Below are positions 50,270-62,300 of a stretch of 64,000 bases of DNA, piece by piece. The position numbers were made by a program, and so were the translations under genes. The notes under the pieces were generated by a model. That model searched no databases. It was not told where the DNA came from and worked only from the letters and a program-made list of their open reading frames with translations. Position 1 is the stretch's first letter. The number at the start of each line of letters is the position of its first letter. This stretch comes from Lateolabrax maculatus (taxonomy: Eukaryota > Chordata > Actinopteri > Acropomatiformes > Lateolabracidae), in NCBI GenBank assembly GCA_031216445.1, contig CM062202.1, positions 19,429,501 to 19,493,500 of the forward strand. Direction: 5' to 3'.

Positions 50270-53020
50270 TAGTGAACTCTCTCAGCTCTACAGCTCTCCC
50301 TTTCGCTCTCTCTCTCGCTCTCTCTATCTGTCTATCTGCGGGTGCTAGATTATGTCTGTCTCTCTTACCTTACGTACACAAACCTGCACGACACACAGTC
50401 TCATCTCTCCCTGATAAAACACCCAGCTTTTTCCGCCTCCCCTGCCTCGATCACTCCTCTGTGATTAACAGAGGACTAACGTAAAATTGCTTATTGACTT
50501 GAACAGAGGTTATCTATAACATCAATGCCTGATTCCCCTCAGGCTTACCACATGCAACGGCTTTGTGACAGGTTTATGCTTCAGCCAATGCACAGGTTTT
50601 GGCAACAAAAGAAAGCACCTGTGCCTGATTTCATTATTTCCTATTTTCCATATGCACAGTGTGCTGCACACAATGGCATGGCAATGAGAATAGGAGCATG
50701 CATTTTTATGACAGTAAATGCAACATGGTACATTTCAATTTCAATTTCAAGCATTTAAGTGTTACATGTATCCAACGAAACTACATTAAGCGAAAAAATA
50801 TGACTAAGCCTAAAATATACAGTGCCAACGTGCCAGAACTACAAGCAGAGAGTATCGACAAGTGCAAGGATAAACACAACAACGCCCAGGCAATTTTGAT
50901 ACTATGATATGTTTGTGTCACAAGGTTTTCTCAAAGTGAGACAGTACCACAGTATATGTCACTCATCATCATGTTATAAAATAGATGAATGCCCATTATT
51001 GCTGTCGAAACATTGGTTGTAAAAACTCTGAGCTTCCTCTTATAAATGCTTTGCAGTTTCTAAAAAGGTTTCTGGCAGAGACCTGGCTCCTTAGTTACAG
51101 TTATCAAAGGAGGTTTACAAAATGTTGTATAGCCTTATATATTCTGCTAACCCCCCACTGTGCTTAGTATCGGTTTGATGCAGCCATGGTAAACCATCAT
51201 AAAATTACTAACTCATCGATCAAAGTGTGGACAGCAAAGACAAGACAGCAGGACTCACATTGATTTCCCCTCTTATCTCTGTGTGTAAACGAGAACACCG
51301 TTTGTTTATGCTGTCCGGGGCAGACCACTTTTGGACCAATGTGTGTCTACTATCTTGTGATGGTATTACGTCTGACAGAAGAACATTAAAGTTTTACCCT
51401 TCTACCAAGCATTTAAAGCTGAAATATGTCAATTTGTGAATGTTGTTGTCCTTTGTGGTGGCACCAGGTCATTCGAACTACAACTAAGATGGAAAAGTCA
51501 TGCTGCTGATTTTGCTTCATCCACTACAGTTTGGTTAGACACATGTCTAGCGCAATTTACTTTTCCCTTAGGTACAATTTTCTAAATAGACCTGATGGTA
51601 AAAGCCACACACATTGTGATTTAAAGGTGCCGTCATCGATTCTGGATAAAGATTGTAGATATTTGTACGCAACAGCCAAACTAATACACCCCTCCTTCCA
51701 CCCCCCAAATTCATGGACGTGCATTGCCAAGGCAACGACACTACCAACTGGGCTAAGCTGACCAAAAGGGAAGAGCATCTGCTGCCACTGGGTGAGTAAG
51801 CCTCAATTTTTATCACTATGTAAATACAGGTGGCATATGTTTTTTGTAGCACTGTCGCAAGTGGGACAATAAGCCTGTCAATATTTAAATAGGTGTTAAA
51901 GCCAAATACTTACCTCAGACAAAGTCTAAGCCGAGCAGTAGCTTAGTATACGTATCGGTAACATTGTCGCTAGTAACGTCAACAGTAACTTAAATTCTAC
52001 CCTGCAGTGATACATGGAGCAACGCTGTCTATTGCAAATTCTAAAAGCCCTGGCTTGAACAAGATTTACTGGAATTGCAGCCAGAAAGGCAGTAAGCTGC
52101 TATCTAGATCCATTAGACTGGATAGGCAACAAATAAGAAATTATTATTTATATAGTTAAATTACACATTTTATCATTACATTCCTTAAAAATTGAAAAAC
52201 ACAGTCAAAAAGAATGCAGAAGTACCATCCCTCACATCCAATTCATTCTTAACATTAAAAAACACAGTTTTTTTCCCAGTCTGATTCATATTTTGAGCAT
52301 CAGACTCTCTGCCCTGTCAGATGGCCCTTTTGTACCCTTTGTGAATATTTTATGAAAGAGGACTCTTCTGTCAAGAGACAAGTGGTGGCACTTGGTTGTA
52401 CTATTATCTCTCTTCTTTGTGAATATATACCCCAACAGACACCAACAGTCTCCCGACTTTCTGCAGAACATACAGTTTTGGCAGTTCATTAATTTTTTTT
52501 TTATGCCCTTCATTTGTACATACTGCTGTTGCCCTTGAGCACGCCAAGTAAAATAAATACATTGAGATTAAATAATTGAAAATAAAGACACCAATAAAGC
52601 AGGGCAACTGGAATAAACACTTGACAAGTGGACAGAGGGTTAAGATTACCCATACACCTGTCTGTGAAGCCGCCACTGCACACCTGCTGCCAATTTAGGT
52701 GAGAGCAGCATTAACCTGGCATTAGCCCGGTCTTGGCACCCTAATCCCAGGGCAGAGGGCAAACACCTATTGGATATTTTGCCGGGAGCAGCTGCAGAAA
52801 CGATGCCTGATGCAGGGAGGAAGAAGGAAAGCCATGAGGTTAAAAAAACCCATCTTTCTCCTTTGACTTTCCATCTCTCCAATCCCTTCCTGCCTATCGC
52901 TCACCCCTCACCTCCGTTCCACTCTGCCAGGCAAGACCCTCTCTCTCTCTCTCTTTCTCACGTACTGCCTGCTTCCTTCTTCACTCATGCATAACAAAAT
53001 ATGTGTGCCGCCTGCACTTA

Positions 53021-53022
<2 letters not shown>

Positions 53023-53055
<33 letters not shown>
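53023..53055. repeat. CA microsatellite
   Basis: GCGCG followed by about 14 CA units. Confidence 0.95.
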
Positions 53056-53059
<4 letters not shown>

Positions 53060-53999
53060 TATGCACACACATAAAGTTGAACCCTGACAACCAGTGGGCT
53101 AAACCTAGCATTTACCTCAGCAGCTGGGTTCACCACCAGCCACAATTACAACCATTAGCATGCTTAATTAACAGATTCACTGGCAGCTCATGCAGGCTGA
53201 ACACGGTTCCCTCTCTCTGCTTTAACCACCAGGCCTCCAGAGATCCAACTCCCACACTGCCTCAAAAGGTGGGCAATTTGTGGGGAGGCTGGGAGAACAC
53301 CATTGTGCTGCTTATCCTCATAGGAGACAGATAATAAAATAACTTCATTTTTTTTCTTCCCATTTTGCTTGGCTGTCTGTTCCATTAACCCCGGCTGTGT
53401 GTGATGCAGCCTGTCGCAGCACTGTCTTTTGACGTGATGTGCAGGGCCAGAAACAGTAAGCATGTAAACAAAAGCTGTGTGAATAAAAACATCAAAGCTG
53501 TGTTCCTCATCATTGTGGCTCACTGGTTGAGAGACACTGGCAGCGGTGCCAGCTCTGGCACATGTCCGAAACACTTGAATGCTGTCTAGTGGAACCAATA
53601 AAGACCCACTCTCTGAAAAGCTCAGTTCGCCTCATGTTTTAAGGAAGTGAAGGTGGTGACGCTTCTCACAGTTGCAAAGAACTGTCCTTCAAACATATGT
53701 ATATGCATTTTATGTCTACAGTAAGTTATTGTCCTGCTCCCTTCAACTGACCAGCTCCTCATTTTTTGCTTAACACATTTTGTTGAAGTCACACTGACTT
53801 GCCCACTTTTCCTCCTCGGTAGGTGATGTCATCCAAACTTGACAGAAAAGTAATACAAAAGAAATATAGGAAGTAGAGAAAAGAAAGAAGAAAGGTGTCA
53901 TGGCTGGACAGTCCCCACTAAAGTACTTGGGGATGAGGAAATAACTTTATACAACAATAATGTAACGCTACAATGAAGCCAGAGGAAGGGAAAACCCAA

Positions 54000-54290
54000 T
54001 TAGATGTGGGCACTGGTGCACAGTCCTCCGGAGAGACCGGCCGACTCTGTTAAAAATGTATCATAGTGCTCGGCTTATTAAGATGTCATCTGTGCAAGCT
54101 CTGCAGGTTCAGGGTAAATACCCTCATGGCATATCCTTCTGTGGGCACGTCGATCCACCCTGTCGCCGCTTTTGCAGTCGATGGCTCTTTAGTGGCTGTC
54201 ATTGACTGCCTAGAATGCTTCATAAACATCTTATGCTTTTTTATCTAATTAGGCTGGAGGGATTTCACTAAAACATAGATGAGGGGGGCT
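54000..54290. promoter_or_regulatory. Candidate conserved non-coding element
   Basis: Repeat-free, CpG-retaining sequence (GAGACCGGCCGACTC, GCACGTCGATCC, CTGTCGCCGC) ending with TTATCTAATTAGGCTGG. The short + strand frame 54066-54248 has no splice support. Inference from composition. Confidence 0.2.
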
Positions 54291-56062
54291 TTCAACTCGC
54301 ATCGGCAGTACTGAGGAACCTTCTGCGATATACTGCCACCCAGACACTACCCCAGTGCGCTCTCTTCCCCTCTCTGTCTCTCTTTCTATGTTCTCAAACT
54401 TAACAGTGTCACGTCCTCGCTTTTATTTTATTTTATTTTTTTTATGTCAGAAGTGCTTGCTTGCATGCATTGTAAAATTTCAAAGTTGCAGTTACTGTTT
54501 GTGTTAAGAGGGCCATGGGGCCAATGTGCTAAAAAGTTGTATCTTTATACTTATCAGTGCAATTAATACAACAGTGACATTTACTGAGATCTACCATGTT
54601 GTGCTACATGTCACACATTATACATACAAATATTGCCAGACTTTATGCTTATAATTGATTTCTCAACCATTATCTACTAAAAGCAGCAACAATTTACTAT
54701 CCAATTAGACTCCTGGCAGAGAAAATACTACTCTAATGCAGTTATAAAATTTGCGGACTAACTTGCTCTGTATCTGGTTCCTGCCAATATCTCCACATAT
54801 ATACACACACACAGACACACATGCATGCAGATACACACACATTCATGAGCACGCATCGCACACGCTGTGTAGACATGTGTGAACGAGACATCTCCATAAC
54901 CCGACCAGCTGACCTGAGACTTGCAGAGCTGCTGGTGACTCCAGGGAGAAGGATAATAGAATTTCTCCAGCCGCCTTCCTGTTAATTACAACAGACCTTG
55001 GCTCTGAATAAATATTTATTCAGAGGGTACAGCAATCTGCATGCATATTGTACTAAACCAAACCCTGGCCAGCCAGAACAATGGTTGAAAATGCTGCAAG
55101 TAAACAACATCAGAAAAAAATGACAAGAGTAATAATAGTTTTGTATACAGAGATGTGTGGGTAGACCATTATAGTGCTTAATTACCACCAAGCCACAAAT
55201 GCTAAAAACGGATGCAATGACACTTATGTAAGGTCCTACAGTATATACTGCAAACATGTGATAAACAGTGCAAAAAAAAGAAGTAAAAAAACAAAACAAA
55301 ACAAGACAAAGGTAATTTTAGGGTCAGTATTTTCTCAAGTTTCAGTAAAAAGATTTGCTGATCTTGTTGATCAATGTTGGTAGGTTCAGACCACACTAAA
55401 TTTGCTGCAGTTTTGTGTGAAGTATAAATATAAATGAATGAAAGTAAATGAGTTTCCTAGCAAGTATAGTATGAAATATTGTATGAAAGAAAAAATTGGG
55501 TTACATTATGCAACAAGCAATTTGTTGCGACTATATTATAATGAGTTGCTCCATCTTTATTGACATATTAAATTGCACTGTTGTCACCTGCACTGTTCTT
55601 CCCACCAACACTACTTATTTTTTGTCTATATCTGTACATATTCCACATCATGGCTATTTATTTGCAAATAACATATTGTGGAAAAAATACATAAAAAGCA
55701 TTGCTTTGCATGGCCCCTATGTTCATGGCCAATGCATTTGACACAGCGAAGACAAGGAATCACACTGCAAACACACTGTTGAGTTGCAGAAGTTTTTTTT
55801 GACAGATGGAGACAAAAACTCAGAATCTTTACTTTGGCTGGCTAGCTGGCAGAACCACCAAACAGTTGGCAGGGAAATACTGAAGCAATATAAAGAAGGA
55901 AAGACAGGATCCAACAACATACTGGAGTGATTGAGGGTAGAAAAACAAAATGATGAGCCCCTGCCCTGAACTGGTTCATGTATCTACATAGTCAGACAGA
56001 CTTGAAATTCACATGTACTGTACATGTACAACAAAACACATGAATATAAACGCTCATGCACT

Positions 56063-56101
56063 CACACACACACACACACACACACACCCACACACACACA
56101 T
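56063..56101. repeat. CA microsatellite
   Basis: (CA)n with one CC interruption. Confidence 0.95.
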
Positions 56102-57180
56102 AGACACATTCCCCTTTGCTCTGTGGGCCAGGCAACAGCTGTGTTTGGTGCAAGTGGAAGAGCAGCTAATGAACCAAACAGAACGCTTGACAATTCACAT
56201 CTGCAGACACTCTCCAGCTGCTGCCAGTAGGCTGGCCTTCGCAAGCCTCCCAAGACCGAGACCTAATGCCAGGGTAAACACCTGGGAAAAACACAGCGGA
56301 CACACACAGATACACACACCATTTCATGCACATATACATAAATATATATATAAATAATTAACCCACACCCGCAAACATGCACAGATTCCTGAAAATCGCC
56401 CTTTGAGTATGATCTCTGCAGTACCAAAAAGCCTGACTTTGAATTTTTGAATAACTGATGTCGCTTCTGTGAACAACCCGAATCCATTTGAACGCAGTTA
56501 ACATGAAATTAAACCACAAAAGCTCCAAATGAGACCATACAGCCCGTGGTTCCATAAAATTCCTTGATACATTTTGTCACATGCCGCGTTACCTCATTAT
56601 ACCCCAGACATCCTATAGCAACAAGCTGTCTGTGCCACTATCTATGATAGCACGCTGCGTGTTTCACTTCACTGTGTCTCGGTATGCAAAGCCTTTATTT
56701 ATAGCCGGGTCTGAAGAGGGAGAAGTCTTGCTGTCATTGCAGCAGACAGGTTAGTGGTCCTCTTTCTCCACAAGGCCTCATTACAGCCATCTCGCAGGAC
56801 AAAATGGACCGAGCCCCTGATGTCTCCCTCATCCAGACTTTATAAATATATATATTTTTTTATTGCTAGGGACAGTGATGGCTCCACATTCAGCTGAGCG
56901 ACAGGTTTCCTTATCTATTGTGCTACAGAAATTGTTGCATGACTAGACTGCGGCATCAACCAGACTAGACTGCAGCGCTGTTCGCAGAACTCGGCCCATA
57001 CATATGTTGTAGGTGTTCCATCTGCCGCAGAGACGTGATGCAAGCGAGGAAAAACTATGAAAGTGAAAACAGCCACAGTGCGAGGATGCTTGGATGAAAA
57101 GCGTTCTCCTGGGTGCTTGTCGCTGCCCGACTCTATAGCTTCATTTAGTGAGGAACGACTCACCTGTTTAGTGAAACTAG

Positions 57181-57183
<3 letters not shown>

Positions 57184-57221
<38 letters not shown>
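57184..57221. repeat. AT microsatellite
   Basis: About 19 perfect AT units. It is self-complementary and able to extrude as a cruciform. Confidence 0.95.
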
Positions 57222-57223
<2 letters not shown>

Positions 57224-57344
57224 GTCTAGAGGTCCCATGTGTCTCCCTCCGTCTCCATGCTTCATTTCATGAGCCTGTTTCCCTCACACATTCCTCTACA
57301 CAAATGTGTTCTCACAGAACACCCTTTTTGTCATCCTATCCCTC

Positions 57345-57600
57345 GCCCATCCACTATCGCCCAAATTTGCCCGGGATCTTAATGCGGTGAAAAATGGCTC
57401 ATCTTTTCTGATTGCGTTTGATAACAATTTTGTCAAGGCTCCTCTGGCAGCCGGCGAGGAGCAGTCCCATCAGCAGCTGCAGCTAATTAGCCACTATCGC
57501 TAGCTCTTTTGGCTCACCCTCGGCTGCTTCCCTTGGCCCAGTCGCTTCTAAGTATAAATTATTGGATTGTCGAGATAAACGAGGGCTGGCAAATGAGTGA
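57345..57600. promoter_or_regulatory. Candidate conserved non-coding element with E-boxes and TAATTA
   Basis: A repeat-free block with CAGCAGCTGCAGCTAATTAG (two CAGCTG-type E-boxes next to a TAATTA core), CCGGCGAGGAG, and TAAATTATTGGATTG. The adjacent G run marks its end. A + strand frame (57306-57503) crosses it without domain support. Enhancer identity is inferred. Confidence 0.3.
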
Positions 57601-57608
57601 GCGTGGGA

Positions 57609-57632
57609 GGGGGGGGGGGGGGGGGGGGGGGG
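57609..57632. repeat. Poly-G run (24)
   Basis: Twenty-four G residues, which could form a G-quadruplex. Length is probably polymorphic. Confidence 0.95.
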
Positions 57633-57928
57633 AGCGATGAGGAGGGGTTCAGGGAGGAAGCATGTGAAAGAGGAAGAGGACGGAAATACTCGCAGCCGTT
57701 GCCGTCTCCGTCACTGTCACAGTTTGAGGAAGAATGTACAGCGACTGCTTCACTCACTATAGTCAAATAAGTATTAATTCAATTTACTCCCACCGCTGCA
57801 TCAATAGAAGGTGACCTTTTCCTTCACTACTCTAGAAAAAAAAAAAAAAAATCAAACCACTTAAAACATGTTTTTACTTTGTTTTGATGCTGAGGTTATG
57901 TTATTTCTTGTTGTTGGTGTAGATTTGT

Positions 57929-57950
57929 AAAAAAAAAAAAAAAAAAAAAA
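57929..57950. repeat. Poly-A run with CA tail
   Basis: Twenty-two A followed by CACACACAAACACA, and a second A run lies at 57836-57851. Confidence 0.95.
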
Positions 57951-58857
57951 CACACACAAACACATTCACTAACATTTGAAATTGGTTATAGGAGTACTTT
58001 CAACTGCCTTTGTATTGCCTTTGTATTTGTTCCCACTTGGGGGCTCTTGTTCAAACTACAGATTGACTTTTGTATGTTTTGCATATGCATTTTGTATGCA
58101 TAGTCTAACTAGAGTTTTGTTGGCAAATGAGCGGGGAGCTCAGGGCGCAGGCGACAAGGAGGAAAGTTAAGCACTGTTCCTGCTACCCACATTGTAATGA
58201 TACAAAGCCAGTTGAAAAGTACTCCTTTAAAAAGCACTAAATTGAATGCCCCTTTACCAACATAAATTCCCAAGACTGAGTTATCAATATCTGAAATAAC
58301 AGCAATACGTAGCAAAACCTAAACTTTAGAGGACTGTGACATAACTTGCTGTGCACCACTAAGGTGCTGATAGTTGCTGACCATACAGGGGAAATGCGAC
58401 TGAATTACTGTGATATAAAAATGGCCTGATGAAAACACAAGGCAATCACAGAGAACAGAAAGTCTAGTCAAGGACAAGCGGTGAGCGATAACACATAGGA
58501 CAATCTTTTATCCCCCCTCTGATTAATTTCAGGCCCTCTGCGCTGCACAGTAGATACAGTGTCATCAGCACCATCTATGTTAATAGAGTTTCACCAGGGT
58601 TGCAGGAATCGGGCCCATAGAGAGCCTTTGAGTGTACAGAGATTAACCTCCTGGCCATCAAAAGCATTTGTCTGCCGTTTTTCTTCCTTCATTCTCCTGC
58701 AGATATTGCATCTACTGCGCATTGCATATCCTGAACCCCAAGGGGGGAATGACGACTGACTGACATGAAAAATGTGGGTCTTCATAATGGCAAAATCAAT
58801 ATAAAAGAACCCACCCTTATGGAATAATCTAAATTAATTTATGAATTGTGCATCTAC

Positions 58858-59303
58858 TAGCCTGGGAACCAGACAAATCTGCGAGCTCATTTTTCATTTG
58901 CTCTGGCAGATATGTCTGGCCCCTCTGTCATTCAAACTGACCAATAACAAACATTTATCTAGTATGAGGTGGGTTTAATACGATAACTGACAGAGACGAG
59001 TGCTGCTCAGGTATCTTTGTAAATATCCAGGATAGCTGCCTGCCGATACAGAACGTAAAGCGGCCGGCTACAGCGGCAGTATTAACAGACTGGACAGTAA
59101 ATTTTCTCTAAAAGAAGAACAAACAACTGCACAGAAATATTTGTTTGCCGAACTTCTGACAGGTCGTACTGTCCGACAGGATGGCGTTTCATCACTCTGA
59201 TTGGTTGTCTCCACCCGTCGATAACGCCCCTTGGAAATCAAAAATGAACTGAGAGGTTCCAGGCTAATACGCATTTGCAAATTAGTCTGGCGATGTCAGG
59301 CTA
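58858..59303. mobile_element. Non-autonomous hAT-like transposon with near-perfect 8 bp target duplication
   Basis: The left end TAGCCTGGGAACCAGAC is mirrored by the right end, which on the other strand reads TAGCCTGACATCGCCAGAC. A second inverted copy of the left end, GGTTCCAGGCTA, lies at 59255-59266. Flanks TGCATCTA (58849-58856) and TGCATTTA (59304-59311) match at seven of eight bases, as expected for a hAT 8 bp duplication. Length is about 446 bp, with no transposase. Confidence 0.65.
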
Positions 59304-59311
59304 TGCATTTA

Positions 59312-62300
59312 TAGTTACAGAATCAGATTTGGGAATATATGTCTTAATTTAATGTAAAAGAGAGTGAATCAGAACTCAGAACAATCTGAACATACTCCAG
59401 CCGCTCACCAAATGAAGCTGTCTCACATCAATTGTCGGTGGTCAGTTCACTTTAGGGAAGGGAATTAAATTCTGCTTTTCTGGGATAATGGTCCTTCAGA
59501 CTTCAGAGTAAAGAATAGTTACATGCTGTGAAATAATTTCTGTGGCATGTGTTAATCAAATTGCAAGGCCCTTGAGCGAATGATGAAGCAGTTCAAGGCA
59601 GAGGGAATTAACATCACCAGGATAAAAAAGCATTCATTTAGATTTTAAATGACATTCATGTTGCATTGCAATTCTTGACACCTGTGTGCGTACAGGACCC
59701 ATAGCAATTACCCATGTGTCCCAAAAGCTCAGGTTCTGCCCAGTGATCAGCAGGTAGTGCTCATGATCTGATGACTTTTTTTTTCTCATCACACTTTACT
59801 CAATCTTTTTATTAGATCTTAATACTATACAGGGTAGTCATCACTTGAAAAATAACTTGATGAGATAGCCAAGCACTGAATTTTTTTGAAAAAATTGTTA
59901 CTTAGGTTTTTGGAACTGTCTCTCAAAAATGCATTAAGGCATGGGGGCATCATCAGTTAACATACTGTCTGACCCCTCATTGGCTGCCTCCCAATAAAAC
60001 TTACAATGAGTCATGAAATGCACAACTTTAATTCATCAATTTCAGGTGGTCATGTAGTTGATGATAAATTAACTGTGACATAACACTTCTGATTTGTGTC
60101 ATGGCTTTTACAGCAGAAGATGTGAACAGAAACCATATTATATTCCAATTTGGCCAAAGCCTAGCCTAGATTTGATCTATTTTGTATATCACGTCTTTAT
60201 GTGATGTAACTGATATGTATGCAGTGTTTACTTGTGGGAGCATGGTGATGACAGTAATACAGAATGCAAATTGATATGCTTAATTGTTAGGGGTATAACG
60301 GTTGCCGTATCCAGCATATGTAACATACATACTATACATACTGTACATTATCTCCACAGGAGGGCTTTGTATTAGCTATGCATTTAACAAGGCCAGAAGC
60401 AGGAATATGAAAGAAGCAGGAATATGAAATTCAACAAAGTTTCAACAAGTTCGCCAACAGGTGTTTTTTGTGCTAGTTGAACAAATACCAGCAGGCTTAT
60501 TGGTGTCAAAAGTAGACATACCACCGGTGACTCCAATTCAGTCAAGGTGAACAGTATGAATGGTATAAGAGAGAATAAGAGGTCGGTTCAACCTGCTTCC
60601 TTGTGACGCCTACACACACTGACAATCTTTTGCCACATTTGAGCTGGAAAGTGTGTTTCTGTGTGTGTGCTCAGAGAAAGTTTGTGAAAGGGATAAAAGA
60701 AAGCAAACGAACAAGTTACTGGCAGCCCTCAAAAGCTGCTAACCACTGTGTGATTTGCAATTCGTGTATTGACCTTCACATGTCAAATAGGCCTACATCA
60801 GAGAGAATAACATTTCTCCGCTCGTACTGTGTGTGTTTGTGAGAGAATTTATGGTTGTGTTATTGTTTATATTTCTTTGCAGCTGTCATTGACTATTAAA
60901 CATATACTGACAAAAACAGAGTCTGATCAGAGAGCAAGAGGAGAAAATAAAATTGTTATTGTCGTTTAAATGTTGAAAAGTGGATTCTTCTAAAAACTAT
61001 GAGTGATGAAATAATCATGTGGATTGGATCATTACTGGACAAACTTAAAATGATTACATTTTAACTTGCGCTTCTTATCCGACAACATTAAAAGTATTGA
61101 TTTTCGCTTCCTTGTTGGCATCAGAATGTTTTTTCTATAAACATCCCTCATTCCTATTCTCTTCTTTCGTCTCCCATCCTCTCCCACTTAAGCTACCACT
61201 GTTCTATCGACGTTCCAAATCCCGGACGCTTGTGAATGACAAACTGCCCCGTCAATGAAATTCTTCATAAATCACAGATATAACGGTGTGCACCCCTATG
61301 CCACACTTGACAGATGAGAGATGGATTGTGGATGCCGCAGGGGTAGCGCCAAATGACGCACCCCATTAGGTGTAGGGTAGAGTTATTCAAATCAATAACT
61401 CTGTCTTGTAAAAAGAATCCACCTCCTTCCCTTGAGGTCCAGACCTGTCAGATAATGACACCTCTATTTGTTTACCATGTCACTTTCTAATCACACTTTT
61501 CCCCCTCTTCCGCATATCTGCCATGAACTCTCGTCAGCACAGTGTATTATGTGCCATAAGTGACTGCAAGTGCATGACCCATTGAAACCTCTTTGAGGCT
61601 GTGGTTTGGGCTGCTGGAGTAGAAACCATTTAGTTTATTTACTCACCTTAATCACTAAAGCATTTGCAAAACTGGTATTTGTGCTGAAGTACTCAATCTA
61701 GTTGATCGACAGTAATTAATCAACAACAATAAAAAAAGAATAAAAAAAGCAAAATCAATACAAAATGGATATCTTTGATTTTTGACTGTTGCCACAACAA
61801 GCCTTGCATTTTTCACTGTTACTATTTCACTTGACTTAAATGAGTTGCAAATATTTAAATTCCAAGTTTAGGTTACACTGTAGCATAAGGGTATGGCTGA
61901 TAACAAGAAATGCAGTAGATGCTTGACATTAGGGCTAAGAACTTGAATTGTGAGCCTCATTTGTCATTTGTGAACAGTCATGACAGTGTTAATCTGGTCA
62001 TCGCAATGCAAAATTGCCAAGAAACAGCTGAATGCACCAGAGGCCAAGATGCTTACCACTGCAAGAGCCTCATTGTCTTAAATAAATTGTGTCACACTGT
62101 CAGGAAGAGTTGATAAATGGACCAAAGCATGACATTTAGAATAACAAATTTGTCTTTATGTTGAAAAAAAAAAAACGTCAAAATTCAAAGGAAGCCATCC
62201 TGCTGTGCTCAGATCTTGTAAAGCTGCTGAAGTACAAAGAACAGAGAGAAAACATGAAATCAGAGTGGGTTGTGACTGATTGTTTTTGAGTAATAGCTCC

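Larger units (their letters stand above)
48502..58857. other. Intronic stretch without genes
   Basis: No exon was recognised. It is dense in simple repeats (CA at about 50101-50170, TG at 50249-50269, CT at 52938-52954, CA at 53023-53055 and 56063-56101, AT at 57184-57221, G at 57609-57632, A at 57836-57851 and 57929-57950). It also includes the tRNA-like hairpin at 49660-49760. Open frames, including 53188-53598 (minus), show no family resemblance. Confidence 0.7.

Noticed and set aside
51690..51780. tRNA A-box-like word on the minus strand (TTAGCCCAGTTGGTAGTG)
   Set aside because: No B-box or SINE body follows, so chance similarity is likely.
53188..53598. 136-codon minus-strand frame
   Set aside because: No family resemblance, no splice signals in register, and ordinary intronic composition.
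58591..58785. Minus-strand frame containing CRRMKEEK, considered as the upstream KIRREL3 exon ending FRRMNEG
   Set aside because: Only a few residues agree, there is no phase 1 donor at the right place, and the rest of the frame is unlike the leader region.
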